Origin: Vibrio tarriae
Lineage (GTDB): Bacteria; Pseudomonadota; Gammaproteobacteria; Enterobacterales; Vibrionaceae
Direction of reading: 5' to 3'
Length of the DNA: 64,000 nt
NCBI RefSeq assembly: GCF_002216685.1
Contig: NZ_CP022352.1
Location: forward strand, 620,001-684,000
In this document: one piece after another, positions 10,396-20,479 of the stretch
How the letters are laid out: every line of letters begins with the position of its first letter
How positions within the stretch are numbered: position 1 is the stretch's first letter
Program-made: the position numbers and the translations under genes
The notes under the pieces: generated by a model
Database searches by the model: none
What the model was told of the DNA's origin: nothing
The model's input: only the letters and a program-made list of their open reading frames with translations

Positions 10396-11295
10396 ATGCG
10401 TGCCGATGACTTAATTTTGTTTTATCAAGTTATTGAATTGGGGAGTTTCAGTAAGGTTGCAGAGCAAAATGGCCTTACAAATTCGGTGGTTAGCAAAAGA
10501 TTGGCGCGATTGGAAGAAGAACTCGGCGTGCAGCTATTGTATCGAACAACGCGTAAATTGACCTTGACTGAGGCAGGCAAGGCACTGTTGCACGGTGCTA
10601 AAAATGTGAAGCAAGCCACTCAAGAAGCGCTGGATGCGGTGGTGGGATTTGGCGAAAACGTCAGTGGCCACATCAAAATGTCGGTGCCGACCATCTCGGG
10701 TGACTTGATTTTGGCCGATGCGGTCGCTGAGTTTTGTAACCTGCATCCGGGGCTGACGGTAGATATGTCGCTGGATAATCGCTTTGTGGATTTGGTGGAA
10801 GGCGGCTATGACTTGGTGATCCGCACCGGTTATTTGGAAGATTCGAGCTTGATTGCGCGGCATATTTTGGACTCGCAGTGGGTAGTGTGCGCGTCTCCCG
10901 CTTACATTGCCCGCAATGGTAAGCCGCTCAAGCCAGAAGATTTAGCCAGACACAACTGCTTGCAATACGCCTATCAAACCACGGGGGCGACCGATTGGGA
11001 ATTTAAAGGGGCAAAAGGCAACTACATAGTCAAAGTATCCGGCACCTTTTCGACCGATAACGCCACCGCACTGCGTAAAGCCGCGCTTGGTGGGCATGGC
11101 ATTGCTTATGTACCGCGCTGTTTGGTGTATCACGATTTTCGTAATGGCGAATTGGTGGATGTGTTTCCGGAACAGGTCGGCAAAAAACTCGGCATCTATG
11201 CGGTTTATCCTTTTACGCGCCAACCGCCCAACAAAGTGCGTTTGTTGATTGAGCATATCCGTACGCGCTATCTGACCATTTCTCACTATTTCTGA
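10396..11295 (+). CDS. LysR family regulator, divergent from the lactate genes
   Basis: A 299-residue LysR-type transcription factor with an N-terminal winged helix (residues 2-60, FSKVAEQNGLTNSVVSKRLARLEEE) and a C-terminal substrate-binding fold. The closest recognisable subgroup is the CrgA/DsdC-like set with the AHNCLQY-type C-terminal signature. It faces lldP across a 205-base spacer, the classic layout in which a LysR protein controls the divergent operon in response to the substrate. That it responds to lactate is an inference from position only. Confidence 0.88.
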   Translation: MRADDLILFYQVIELGSFSKVAEQNGLTNSVVSKRLARLEEELGVQLLYRTTRKLTLTEAGKALLHGAKNVKQATQEALDAVVGFGENVSGHIKMSVPTISGDLILADAVAEFCNLHPGLTVDMSLDNRFVDLVEGGYDLVIRTGYLEDSSLIARHILDSQWVVCASPAYIARNGKPLKPEDLARHNCLQYAYQTTGATDWEFKGAKGNYIVKVSGTFSTDNATALRKAALGGHGIAYVPRCLVYHDFRNGELVDVFPEQVGKKLGIYAVYPFTRQPPNKVRLLIEHIRTRYLTISHYF

Positions 11296-11334
11296 GGCTC
11301 TTCACTCAGAGGCGATGATGGTCCGTTAGAAATA

Positions 11335-11364
11335 AAAAACTCGCTCAACTTGAGCGAGTTTTTG
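11335..11364. terminator. Bidirectional intrinsic terminator
   Basis: AAAAACTCGCTCA / TGAGCGAGTTTTT stem with a tiny loop between the rightward LysR gene and the leftward ABC ATPase gene. Confidence 0.88.
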
Positions 11365-11477
11365 TTGTCGGCGGCCAAACCGAAAAGGCAGCTATGCCAT
11401 GGAAAATCAGTGTAATGTACGTTTAATCTTCATTAGTCTGTAGTAAGTGTAGACGTCATTCGTGAAGTTAATATGAA

Positions 11478-13097
11478 TCATGCTGCATTTTCTTCCAGAA
11501 TGTCGAAGGAAGCGGCGATCAGCTTTTTGGTGTACTCATGCTGCGGATTATGGAAGATGGATTCCGCGCTGCCTTGTTCCATCACTTGCCCTTTTTGCAT
11601 CACCAACACGCGATCCGATAAGGCTTTTACCACCGCAAGATCGTGGCTGATGAACAGATAGCCGATGTTGCGTCGTTTTTGAATCTCTTTCAGCAGTTCA
11701 ATCACTGTCAGTTGTACGGAGCGATCCAGCGCTGAAGTGGGCTCGTCCAACAAAATAAAGGAAGGCTCGAGGATCAACGCTCGCGCAATCGCAATCCGCT
11801 GACGCTGACCGCCGGAAAATTCATGTGGGTAACGGTTAATCGAATTCGGATCTAACCGCACTTCTTCGAGCGCGCGTCTTGCCCGTTGCATGCGTTCCAA
11901 CTTACTGATGTGCGGTTGATGGACCAAAAGCCCTTCAGTGATGATTTCACCTACGGTCATGCGCGGAGAAAGGGAACCATAAGGGTCTTGAAACACCATC
12001 TGAATGTCTTTCTTCAGGGCTAAGCGCTGTTTCTCGCTTAAAGCGCGAAAGTCTTGTCCTTTAAAAGCAATATGACCGGTTGAAGGCAGCAAGCCGATTA
12101 AAGCGCGACCTAAAGTGGATTTTCCGCTGCCGGATTCGCCAACGATGCCGAGGGTTTCACCTTGTTTAAGTTCGAGAGAAATGCCTTTTACCGCCTCAAA
12201 GTATTGGCTTCGTCTGCTGATAAAGTGTGGTTTGACCAAAAACTTCACGCGAATGTCTTCGGCTTTCAGCAAGGGTAGCGCATCGAGCGCTACTGGGTCT
12301 TTACTGCCTTTGGGTATCGAGTTAATCAGCATGCGTGTGTAATCATGCTCAGGTTGCTGGAAAAGCTGTTCAGTAGAGCCTTGCTCCACCACATCCCCTT
12401 TACACATTACCAGCACCCGGTCGGCAACAAATTTCACCACACCTAAATCGTGGGTGATAAACAAAATCGCCATGCCCATATTGGCTTGGATCTCTTTGAT
12501 GAGTCGGAGCACTTCGGCTTGAACTGTTACATCGAGCGCCGTGGTCGGTTCATCGGCGATCAAAATATCCGGCTCATTGATCAGTGCCATCGCAATCATA
12601 ATGCGCTGTAACTGACCGCCGGAAAACTCATGCGGGAATTTTTGGTAAGCGCCTTTGGGGTCGGGCAGATGAACGAGCTGGAACAGCTCCAATACTCGCT
12701 GTTTCGCTTGATTCTGGCTGACATTGCGGTGGCAACGAATGGCTTCAGCAACTTGAACGCCAACACGCATATAGGGATTGAGCGAAGTCATCGGCTCTTG
12801 AAAGATCATGCCAATCCGATCCCCACGGATGCGGCGCATCTGTGTGTCCGTTTTATTGAGCAGCTCTTCACCTTCAAACATGATGCTCGATTCTGGATGG
12901 ATCCGCGCGTTTTTAGGCAGCAGTTGCATCAAGGCGTTGGTGGAAACCGATTTACCACTGCCAGACTCACCTACAATCGCAAGGGTTTCTCCTGGGCGAA
13001 TGTCAAAACTGACGTTTTTCACCGCATCGACAACACCATCATTGGTAGTAAAGCTCACGCTTAAATTTCGAACTTGCAAAAGTGGATTGGGTGACAT
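11478..13097 (-). CDS. Peptide ABC transporter ATP-binding protein, YejF-like (two fused ATPase domains)
   Basis: A 539-residue protein with two complete ABC nucleotide-binding domains. Each has Walker A (GESGSGKS), a signature (FSGGQLQRI and FSGGQRQRI) and Walker B ([18 protein letters not shown]). This duplicated layout and the sequence match YejF, the ATPase of the YejABEF peptide importer. No permease or binding-protein gene is near it. It follows the 164-residue protein by 13 bases and so shares its Fur-box-like promoter region. It may energise permeases encoded elsewhere or another iron-linked uptake system. Confidence 0.9.
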   Translation of the reverse strand: MSPNPLLQVRNLSVSFTTNDGVVDAVKNVSFDIRPGETLAIVGESGSGKSVSTNALMQLLPKNARIHPESSIMFEGEELLNKTDTQMRRIRGDRIGMIFQEPMTSLNPYMRVGVQVAEAIRCHRNVSQNQAKQRVLELFQLVHLPDPKGAYQKFPHEFSGGQLQRIMIAMALINEPDILIADEPTTALDVTVQAEVLRLIKEIQANMGMAILFITHDLGVVKFVADRVLVMCKGDVVEQGSTEQLFQQPEHDYTRMLINSIPKGSKDPVALDALPLLKAEDIRVKFLVKPHFISRRSQYFEAVKGISLELKQGETLGIVGESGSGKSTLGRALIGLLPSTGHIAFKGQDFRALSEKQRLALKKDIQMVFQDPYGSLSPRMTVGEIITEGLLVHQPHISKLERMQRARRALEEVRLDPNSINRYPHEFSGGQRQRIAIARALILEPSFILLDEPTSALDRSVQLTVIELLKEIQKRRNIGYLFISHDLAVVKALSDRVLVMQKGQVMEQGSAESIFHNPQHEYTKKLIAASFDILEENAA

Positions 13098-13110
13098 TGT
13101 ACTTCCTTAT

Positions 13111-13605
13111 TCAATTTATCACGGGTGATACGGTAGGTAGAGCCATGCTGCTTCTTAACTGGTTAAAGTAGAAGTGTGCTTTCTCCACTTGTTGATATTC
13201 CAACTGCCATTCGGCACTGCGCTGTGCGTAGCAAAAGGCATTGATATGGCGCAGCAGGTATTCGCTCACTTGGCATAAGGTAGAATTGAGGCGGCGCATC
13301 AAGTCAACTTCTTCAATCGATAGAAACTGCAACAGAGCATAGGTTTGATTGAGTACATCAAACGCGCGTTGGCACTGGCCGATGTTGTTGAAAATTTCAG
13401 ACTGTGCAATCGCGGCATCACGCAGTCCGGTGATCAAGCAAGCCATCTGGCATGGTTTTGTTTGCTCATCATGCGCGGCACTCTGAATATGTTGCGGCAT
13501 GTAGTGTAGAACATCTTCTAACAAGTAATGGGCTTGCGGCCAGTGCCCTTGCTTGAGCAACTGTTCGGCCTGCAAAAAACTGTTCCAACACTGCTGTAAT
13601 TCCAT
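13111..13605 (-). CDS. Uncharacterised helical protein upstream of the YejF-like ATPase
   Basis: A 164-residue, cysteine-containing, mostly helical protein with no recognisable motif. Repeated helix pairs rich in Leu, Gln and Ala (WNSFLQAEQLLKQGHWPQA) look like TPR or similar helical hairpins, so a protein-binding role is conceivable. There is no signal peptide or membrane segment, hence probably cytoplasmic. It is the first gene of a two-gene leftward unit with the ABC ATPase (13-base gap), with a Fur-box-like sequence 33 bases upstream of its start. Function unknown. Confidence 0.8.
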   Translation of the reverse strand: MELQQCWNSFLQAEQLLKQGHWPQAHYLLEDVLHYMPQHIQSAAHDEQTKPCQMACLITGLRDAAIAQSEIFNNIGQCQRAFDVLNQTYALLQFLSIEEVDLMRRLNSTLCQVSEYLLRHINAFCYAQRSAEWQLEYQQVEKAHFYFNQLRSSMALPTVSPVIN

Positions 13606-13637
13606 GGTCTATTCTCCCCACCAAGAAAGTGATATTT

Positions 13638-13658
13638 AAATGCAATTCATTCTCAAAT
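13638..13658 (-). promoter_or_regulatory. Fur-box-like site upstream of the helical protein / ATPase pair
   Basis: On the minus strand the sequence reads TGAGAATGAATTGCA, matching about 11 of the 14 defined positions of the 7-1-7 Fur consensus TGATAAT-n-ATTATCA, and is flanked by ATTT/TTT. A second partial copy (ATTTGCATTT) adjoins it. This would place the pair under iron repression. Confidence 0.6.
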
Positions 13659-13808
13659 GCAAATAATTACCGTTTTGTATTTGGGCGGTTTTGGCGATTA
13701 TTTGTCCGCTTGGTCTTGAATTAGGAATAAGTCACTAAAAAGACAATGATTTATCTCTACACTTGAGCTACATATGAAGTAAAGAACCTCGAAGGAAGGA
13801 GTGGAGCC

Positions 13809-16169
13809 ATGGCGATTCAGCATCTGAGTTTTGAGCAGCTCTACCAAGTCGCAAAACTGGAAAAGCTAGAGTGTAAGTCAACCAAAGAACTTGCACCGAT
13901 CGATGAGATCGTTGGACAAGAGCGAGCGCAGAAGGCGGTCGAGTTTGCGATGTCAATCAAAGAGAAGGGATACAACATCTACGCGATTGGCCGCAATGGG
14001 CTAGGCAAGCGCACCATGATTTTGCGTTATCTCAGCCGCCATCAACACGATGTCAATAAACTGTATGACTGGTGTTATGTGGCGAATTTTGAGGATGTGC
14101 GCGTACCTAAAGTGCTGAAATTACCCTGTGGGATAGGCATTCAATTCCGTCAAGATATTGAAAAACTGATGACTAAGCTGGTCACGGCTATCCCATTGGC
14201 ATTCGATAATGAAATCTACTTCAGCCGTGCTGAAAAGCTAAAAAACCAGCTTGCACAAAAGCAAGAAAGTGAACTGGAAAGCATCACTCGCACGGCGAAA
14301 GAGCGGGGAGTGAGTTTAACCTTGACTCCTCAAGGGGAATATCAGTTTGTCGCACTGAATGGTGAGGAGATGCACACCGAAGAGACGTTTGATGCGCTCT
14401 CTAAACGTGAGCAAGAGCAGTTCAGTAATACGATTGATGAGTTGGAAGTCAGCTTGCGCAATATGGTGCGTCAATTGACCGAGTGGGAAGAATCATACAG
14501 CGAGAAAATCAAGAAACTGAATGATGAAGTCACCTTAGATGTCATTGCCCACTTTATTAAAAAACTGAAGCTAGATTATAGTAAGTACCCGGAAATTAAG
14601 GCGTATTTGACCGATCTGCAAAAAGATATTGTTGAAAATGTCGAGATTTTTCTTGATGAAGGCGGCGACCAAGGTGAGCTTGCGAATGCGTCTTTGGATA
14701 AAAAATTGCCGCGTCGTTATAAGGTGAACGTGCTGGTCAGCCGCAATGCACAAGAGTTTCCCATCGTGGTTGAGGAGAGCCCAAACTACCACTCACTGTT
14801 TGGCTACATTGAAACCGCGACCTACAAAGGCACAGTGTTTACCGACTTCTCTCTGATCCGCCCCGGCAGTTTGCACAAAGCCAATGGTGGTGTGCTGCTG
14901 ATGGACGCGGTAAAAGTACTTGAACAGCCTTACGTGTGGGATGGCTTGAAGCGTGCGTTGCGTTCGCGCCAACTCAGTTTCACTTCGCTAGAGAAAGAGG
15001 TGACCTTAACGGGAACCGTGTCACTGGATCCAGAGCCTATCCCACTCGATGTGAAAATTATCCTGTTTGGTGACTACCGCACTTATGAACTGCTGGCGCA
15101 TTATGATCCTGAGTTCAGTGAGCTGTTTCGCGTGACTGCCGATTTTTCGGATGAGATGCCGCGTGATGCCGACTCCGAGCTGCACTACGCGCGCTTTATC
15201 TCCAGTATTGTGCATGATGCCAATATGCTGCACTGTGATCGTAAAGCGATCGCGCGCATTATCGAGCACAGTTCGCGCACCACGGGCGATCAAACCAAAC
15301 TGTCGTTGCATTCGGCCCATATTGCCAATTTGCTGCGCGAAACCAACTATGTGGCCAAGCAGGCCAATGCAAACCTGATCCGCCAAAGTCATGTGGAGGA
15401 AGCGCTGCGTAACCAAGAACTGCGCGTGAACCGCCTGCAACAGAGCATGATGGAAACTTTCGTCAATGGCACCACGCTTATTCAAACTGAAGGCGTGGCG
15501 GTTGGGCAAGTGAATGCGTTGTCGGTATTGGCAACCAGTGATCACGCGTTTGGTATGCCGAATCGAATCACGGCCACTACCTCATATGGCGAGGGAGAGA
15601 TCATTGATATTGAACGCAATGTCGATCTTGGCGGCAGTATTCACTCCAAAGGGGTGATGATTTTATCTGCCTACCTCAGCTCGGTGTTTGGGCGTACCGC
15701 ACGTATTCCGTTGACCACTACCATTACCTTTGAGCAGTCCTATGGTGGGGTGGATGGTGACAGTGCGAGCATGGCGGAGTTTTGTGCGATTGTTTCTGCG
15801 TTTTCGAAACAACCGAATCGACAAGATATCGCGATTACTGGATCCATGAACCAGTTTGGCGAATCGCAGCCGATTGGCGGCTTAAACGAGAAGATCGAAG
15901 GCTTCTTTGATGTGTGTGCCATCAAAGGACGTAAAGATACCCAAGGGGTGATCATTCCACGCTCTAATATGCATAACCTGATGCTGCGTGCTGATATTGT
16001 GAAAGCGGTGGAAAAAGGTGATTTCCATATTTGGGCGATTGATCACGTCACCGAAGCAATCGAGATTTTCACTGGCAAACCGGCTGGCATTGCCACCGAT
16101 GATGGCAGCTATCCGGTCGATACGGTGTTTGGTCTTGCTCAAGCTAAGCTCAACGCATTACGTAAGTAA
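13809..16169 (+). CDS. Lon-like ATP-dependent protease (AAA_32/Lon_C family)
   Basis: A 786-residue protein combining an unusual ATPase part with a Lon proteolytic domain. The N-terminus has PIDEIVGQERA followed by a Walker A-like GRNGLGKRT, a coiled-coil-rich middle (about residues 130-260), a Walker B-like GGVLLMDAVKVL and a C-terminal Lon peptidase. The catalytic Ser is residue 652 (GDSASMAEF) and Lys is 695 (GGLNEKIEGF), 43 residues apart exactly as S679/K722 in E. coli Lon. AAGGAAGGAG precedes the start. It is a paralogue related to YcbZ rather than housekeeping Lon; substrates are unknown. Confidence 0.9.
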   Translation: MAIQHLSFEQLYQVAKLEKLECKSTKELAPIDEIVGQERAQKAVEFAMSIKEKGYNIYAIGRNGLGKRTMILRYLSRHQHDVNKLYDWCYVANFEDVRVPKVLKLPCGIGIQFRQDIEKLMTKLVTAIPLAFDNEIYFSRAEKLKNQLAQKQESELESITRTAKERGVSLTLTPQGEYQFVALNGEEMHTEETFDALSKREQEQFSNTIDELEVSLRNMVRQLTEWEESYSEKIKKLNDEVTLDVIAHFIKKLKLDYSKYPEIKAYLTDLQKDIVENVEIFLDEGGDQGELANASLDKKLPRRYKVNVLVSRNAQEFPIVVEESPNYHSLFGYIETATYKGTVFTDFSLIRPGSLHKANGGVLLMDAVKVLEQPYVWDGLKRALRSRQLSFTSLEKEVTLTGTVSLDPEPIPLDVKIILFGDYRTYELLAHYDPEFSELFRVTADFSDEMPRDADSELHYARFISSIVHDANMLHCDRKAIARIIEHSSRTTGDQTKLSLHSAHIANLLRETNYVAKQANANLIRQSHVEEALRNQELRVNRLQQSMMETFVNGTTLIQTEGVAVGQVNALSVLATSDHAFGMPNRITATTSYGEGEIIDIERNVDLGGSIHSKGVMILSAYLSSVFGRTARIPLTTTITFEQSYGGVDGDSASMAEFCAIVSAFSKQPNRQDIAITGSMNQFGESQPIGGLNEKIEGFFDVCAIKGRKDTQGVIIPRSNMHNLMLRADIVKAVEKGDFHIWAIDHVTEAIEIFTGKPAGIATDDGSYPVDTVFGLAQAKLNALRK

Positions 16170-16185
16170 CGTCTCCTCTCTCTGC

Positions 16186-16228
16186 CAAGAATATGAACAC
16201 AACAATGAGTTCGTGTTCATATTCTTTC
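16186..16228 (+). terminator. Terminator-like hairpin after the Lon-like gene
   Basis: Perfect 14-bp stem AAGAATATGAACAC / GTGTTCATATTCTT with a 12-base loop, 17 bases after the stop codon. It is AT-rich and has a weak T tail. Confidence 0.6.
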
Positions 16229-16439
16229 ATATAAGAGCATAAATTGTCATTTACGCAGTATTTGTCATTATTTTGGCTCATTTTTGTATTTTTGACGCTT
16301 ATATACTCATAAATATCTGAAAAATAAACTCATTTAATCTGGACAATTATGTGATTAAGATCTAGTATTTTGGCGATTTTTTGTGCTGGGAATACTCCCA
16401 TTTGCATGGATGCACGTGTTATGTTTAAAGAGGTTAAGC

Positions 16440-18068
16440 ATGCCATTTTCTCTGAAAAACTTGTCCATCCGGTTTCAAGTTTTACTTCCTGTTTTGTTTA
16501 CTATGATCGCGTTGGTGATTGCTCTATGGATCACTAAAGCCAACCTAACTCATGAGCAAAAAGCGATTGCTGATAACACCCATGCGTTGGTGCATTATAA
16601 AGACACTATCGCTCAAGTCGACGATACGATTTATCCGCTACGCATTAGCGCTGTGTATGCCATTTATGATGCTGAGCGCCGTAATAGCTTCATCGCTGAA
16701 CTGCGTGAAGGTTTGAAAGATGTGCAATCTGCGCTGAGCTCGATGGAACAAGACGCGCAATTTAGTCGCGATGTTCGTGTGGCGAAGCTGTCTATTGAAG
16801 AGTATGTGGCTGAATCGCAAAAAATGGTCACGCTGTTTAATCGTTTAGATCAAGGGTTAGCTACTCGAGAAGAAGCAAACGCCTTCATCCAGAACTTTCG
16901 CGAAACAGGCAACCGCATGATCAATGCGGTCAACGAACTGTCTCAGAAAGTAAACCACTACGCGACCACTTCTATGGATCAGAGCACACAAAGCAATGCG
17001 GTTGTGATGCGTAATGCGATGATCACTGTACTGTCGGTATTGGTGCTGTCTGTTGTTGCTGCTTGGTTGCTATCAGGCCAAATTGTTGCTCCGATCAACA
17101 GTTTGCAAGCGGTGATGCGTAAATTGGCGCAGGGTGATCTGTCGGTTAAAGCGGATGACACTGGTGAAAATGAGATCGCCAAATTAAGCCAAGATGTGAA
17201 TACCACGGTTAAACAACTGCACACCACCGTTGAGCAACTGACCCGTATTAGTGAAGAGGTGGCATCGGCATCGACAGAGCTTGCAGCAGTGATGACTCAA
17301 GCTGAGTCGAATGCACAGATGGAACTGATGGAAATTGAACAAGTGGCTTCAGCGGTGAATGAACTCGCGAGCACGGCAGATAACGTGAGCGATAATGCCT
17401 CTGCTGCGGATGCGACAGCGCGTGAAGCCGATGAGCTGGCAAAATCAGGTCTAGCTATTTTCAAAGAAAGCAGCCAAGCCAGTGAACAAATGGCGCTGGC
17501 TCTGAATGATGCTGCGCGTGTGGTTCTGCGTTTGAAAGAGCAATCTGAGCAGATCAGCAACGTGATTGAAGTGATCCGTGGTGTGTCTGATCAAACGAAC
17601 TTGTTGGCACTGAACGCAGCGATTGAAGCCGCTCGTGCAGGTGAGTCTGGCCGTGGTTTTGCTGTGGTAGCTGATGAAGTTCGTATGTTGGCTGCACGCA
17701 CGCAATCATCTACGAAAGAGATCCAAGCGATTATTGAAGAGTTACAAACTCAGTCAACGATGGCGAACGACAGCATGCAAACAAGTTTGGATATGTTGAC
17801 TCAAAATAAAGCGCTGACATCCAAAGCGAATGACGCCTTAATCGGTATTACAGAATCGGTTTCTGATATTAACGATTCGAATGCCCAAGTGGCGACTGCG
17901 GCTGAGCAGCAGTCTCATGTGACTCAGGACATCAATCGTAACGTATCGAACATGTCGACTTTAGTGCATCAAAACGTGACTGGCATCAGCCAAAGCGCCA
18001 GTGCCAGTAATGAGCTTTCGCACCTAGCTGAAAAGCAAAAAGCGCAACTGTCTTTCTTCAAGCTATAA
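16440..18068 (+). CDS. Methyl-accepting chemotaxis protein with small helical periplasmic domain
   Basis: A 542-residue chemoreceptor. A membrane segment at about residues 13-32 is followed by a periplasmic region of about 150 residues predicted as a four-helix bundle. The second membrane segment ([17 protein letters not shown]) leads into a HAMP domain, and the signalling domain carries [20 protein letters not shown]. The start is MPFSLKNL, with AGAGG upstream; the longer reading lacks a ribosome site. It ends in FKL without a CheR pentapeptide tether. A strong terminator follows. The ligand cannot be predicted. Confidence 0.92.
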   Translation: MPFSLKNLSIRFQVLLPVLFTMIALVIALWITKANLTHEQKAIADNTHALVHYKDTIAQVDDTIYPLRISAVYAIYDAERRNSFIAELREGLKDVQSALSSMEQDAQFSRDVRVAKLSIEEYVAESQKMVTLFNRLDQGLATREEANAFIQNFRETGNRMINAVNELSQKVNHYATTSMDQSTQSNAVVMRNAMITVLSVLVLSVVAAWLLSGQIVAPINSLQAVMRKLAQGDLSVKADDTGENEIAKLSQDVNTTVKQLHTTVEQLTRISEEVASASTELAAVMTQAESNAQMELMEIEQVASAVNELASTADNVSDNASAADATAREADELAKSGLAIFKESSQASEQMALALNDAARVVLRLKEQSEQISNVIEVIRGVSDQTNLLALNAAIEAARAGESGRGFAVVADEVRMLAARTQSSTKEIQAIIEELQTQSTMANDSMQTSLDMLTQNKALTSKANDALIGITESVSDINDSNAQVATAAEQQSHVTQDINRNVSNMSTLVHQNVTGISQSASASNELSHLAEKQKAQLSFFKL

Positions 18069-18127
18069 AGAAAAACGAGAATTTAGCGAGCCGCATCCAA
18101 CCAAGTGTTAAACGCTAAATAAACTAT

Positions 18128-18169
18128 CGAAAAGCCGCAGGATAATGATGATCCTGCGGCTTTTTTCTT
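18128..18169. terminator. Strong intrinsic terminator after the chemoreceptor gene
   Basis: GAAAAGCCGCAGGAT / ATCCTGCGGCTTTT stem followed by TTTTTTCTTTT on the plus strand. The next 190 bases up to the MFS gene are AT-rich and hold nothing else I can name. Confidence 0.9.
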
Positions 18170-18358
18170 TTCATTCAGAATAGATAACTACCTGTTTAGG
18201 AAGGGGTTAATTATATCGTTGCAACATTTATTTTTGTTCTTAATGGCTTGCTAAATTCAGCTATCTTTCCCCATTTTTTCTCTTTATATTGAGGGAATAA
18301 TGAACAAAGTGTGATGTAAGTCGCCAAACAATGTCAGTACACAAGGGAAGGAAAAGGT

Positions 18359-19636
18359 ATGGGGAAAAGTACGGAAAAATGCACAGAAAGAAGTGAGAGT
18401 TTGTTTCAGTGGGAAAGGGTGAGGCGATTTAATTTTCCCGTATGGACTGTGCTAATTGGCACTTTATTTGCGCGCACCAGCTTTTTTATGGCTTGGCCAT
18501 TTTTAGTCGTTTTTCTGTATCAGGATTATCATGCTACGGCGACGGAAGTCGGTGCGATGTTGGCAACATCGGCATTGGTGGGGTCGTTAACTGGGCTTTA
18601 TTCAGGGTATTTATCTGATAAATTTGGCCGCAAATGGGTCATGGTGAGTGGGAGCCTTATCGCGACGTTTGCTTACGCTGGTATTGGGCTTTCAAATCAA
18701 ATCTGGCAATTTTTCATCATGATCGTATTGACGGGTTTAATGCGGCCTATGATTGAAGCGCCCGGTAAAGCGGTGATTGGTGATAACTTACCCGATGAAA
18801 AAGATCGTGAATTGGCGCTCAATGTACGTTATTTCCTGCTCAACCTAGGGGGAGCCATTGGCCCATTAATAGGAATTACCCTTGCGCTTGCTCATCCGCA
18901 AGTGCTGTTTATGGTCACAGGCATCGCTTATTTGCTGTTTGGTTTGTGGTTGCTTGCCACTTTAGAACGTAAAGGACGCTTTCAACAACCCGATCGCTCA
19001 CTTCTGCCCAATTTTTCTGCCACTATGCGAGTGATCAGTAAAGACAATGTGTTTGTTAAAATGATGCTGGCCAACTTTCTGATGATGTTTGTTTATGGTC
19101 AGGTCGAGTCCTCGTTGCCGCAAGTGATTGTGCGCTCTGGGATTGCTGATGCTGCGCAGTTGGTGGCTGGATTGGTATTGGTCAATACTATGACCATCAT
19201 TTTGTTCCAATTTCCAACGTTGAAACTATTGGAAAACGTGCCGCTGTTTACACGGACGCGATTGGGAATGGCTCTAATGGGCATTGCACAAGTCGGTTTT
19301 ATGTTTACCCCAGAAGCCTTTCCACTAGGTTGGTATTTGGCTTGCTTTATATTGAGTATGGGCGAGGTGATCGCATTCCCGACGTTAAATGTGCAGATTG
19401 ACCGTTTAGCACCCGCCCATTTACGGGGTTCCTATTTTGGTGCGGCAGCTCTCTATTCGTTAGGTTTTGCGATTGCCCCGCTGGCAGGAGGTATGATGAT
19501 CGAATATCTCAACGCCCAGTGGCTGTATGGGCTCTGTTTTGTATTGTGCTTAGCTATGATTGGCCTGTATTACTTAGCGCAACGAGAACAAGAAACGGGA
19601 GAGAAAGAGAGGTTATCTCGAGCAACGGAGTGTTAA
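18359..19636 (+). CDS. MFS transporter, MdtH-like
   Basis: A 425-residue major facilitator with about 12 membrane segments. The family loop motif is visible between helices 2 and 3 (YSGYLSDKFGRKWVMVSG), and the preceding WPFLVVFLYQ and RPMIEAPGKAVIGDN segments fit the drug-efflux DHA1 group including MdtH. A strong ribosome site (GGAAGGAAAAGG) precedes the ATG. The N-terminal ~25 residues are charged and cytoplasmic. It stands alone and converges with the next leftward gene. Substrate unknown. Confidence 0.87.
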   Translation: MGKSTEKCTERSESLFQWERVRRFNFPVWTVLIGTLFARTSFFMAWPFLVVFLYQDYHATATEVGAMLATSALVGSLTGLYSGYLSDKFGRKWVMVSGSLIATFAYAGIGLSNQIWQFFIMIVLTGLMRPMIEAPGKAVIGDNLPDEKDRELALNVRYFLLNLGGAIGPLIGITLALAHPQVLFMVTGIAYLLFGLWLLATLERKGRFQQPDRSLLPNFSATMRVISKDNVFVKMMLANFLMMFVYGQVESSLPQVIVRSGIADAAQLVAGLVLVNTMTIILFQFPTLKLLENVPLFTRTRLGMALMGIAQVGFMFTPEAFPLGWYLACFILSMGEVIAFPTLNVQIDRLAPAHLRGSYFGAAALYSLGFAIAPLAGGMMIEYLNAQWLYGLCFVLCLAMIGLYYLAQREQETGEKERLSRATEC

Positions 19637-19644
19637 AAGGGACG

Positions 19645-20085
19645 TTATTTTTCGTTGAAGTGTTCGGATAACGCCGAGCGCCTGAGCTGCGCGGCGTTAT
19701 TTCCTTGATCACTGACAGTCTGCTCAAAACCTTGTCGAATAAAACGCTGTACAGGGTTGGTTGGTTGAATTCGTTTCAGTTGTGGTGAGTTAAAAGTACC
19801 AGACAGCTCGTAGATGAAGGTGCCATTACCTGTGCGAATGGTGATGGCGGTTCCGTCAAATTCAAAGTTGGTACTGATCAAGCGATCATTACGATAGACG
19901 CCTTGCTCATTAAAGCGTAGCACTTCGGTTTGGTAATTTGGCGCACCGATTTCAATCCAAGAACCAAAAACGTGTTTAGGATTCACGTAGTCTTGGTAAC
20001 TCACGTAGAGCAGCATAGCAAACGCCCCCCCGAGAATAGAGAGTGATGACCAGAATACAGATTTAAATACCAGCTCTTTTGACAT
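19645..20085 (-). CDS. Uncharacterised single-pass membrane protein
   Basis: A 146-residue protein with one N-terminal membrane helix (SVFWSSLSILGGAFAMLLYV) and a likely periplasmic beta-rich domain (FNEQGVYRNDRLISTNFEF, TFIYELSGTFNSPQLKRI). The topology suggests an inner-membrane-anchored, periplasm-facing protein. No family name recognised with certainty; similar small proteins occur across Vibrio. It may be co-transcribed with a 47-residue ORF that ends 30 bases upstream. Confidence 0.8.
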   Translation of the reverse strand: MSKELVFKSVFWSSLSILGGAFAMLLYVSYQDYVNPKHVFGSWIEIGAPNYQTEVLRFNEQGVYRNDRLISTNFEFDGTAITIRTGNGTFIYELSGTFNSPQLKRIQPTNPVQRFIRQGFEQTVSDQGNNAAQLRRSALSEHFNEK

Positions 20086-20115
20086 GTTCTCACTTGGTTT
20101 ATGACAAACAGCGAA

Positions 20116-20259
20116 TCACCCAACACCCAGTGTTGAAGTGTAGTTTATGGTGTCAACAGTATCAGACAATCCAAAATCTTGGGCTCGGCGATAGAACTCG
20201 TCCTTTAGTTTATGCCGCTGCTTAGCTTGTGCTAAGCGACTTCTAACCGCAAAATGCAT
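20116..20259 (-). CDS. Candidate small protein (47 residues)
   Basis: An uninterrupted frame from ATG to TGA that reads like real protein: MHFAVRSRLAQAKQRHKL, then an acidic-basic helix and a C-terminal NYTSTLGVG. It is rich in Arg, Lys, Gln and Ala in its first half, has no membrane segment, and sits 30 bases upstream of the membrane-protein gene on the same strand. The ribosome site is weak, and no homologue is recognised by me. It is the only plausible content of this 390-base gap. Confidence 0.5.
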   Translation of the reverse strand: MHFAVRSRLAQAKQRHKLKDEFYRRAQDFGLSDTVDTINYTSTLGVG

Positions 20260-20479
20260 ACGGTAAAAGCGTGATTTTATCCCCAAATATAATGGGTACT
20301 TAATGAGGGATGTTTCATATCCGATAACTAGCCAACCTTACAGCCATTGCTATGAGTATATACCTCCTAGCAAAAGGCGTATTGCTGGCACTTGTACAAA
20401 GTGAAGTGATGAGTTACAACTCTCGCTTGAATTTTGCAGTTAAACGACTGTAGTGATTGATGACAGACAGGAAGAAAAA

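Noticed and set aside
15021..15545. A 174-residue leftward frame inside the Lon-like gene
   Set aside because: Antisense shadow of a conserved coding region; no family resemblance.
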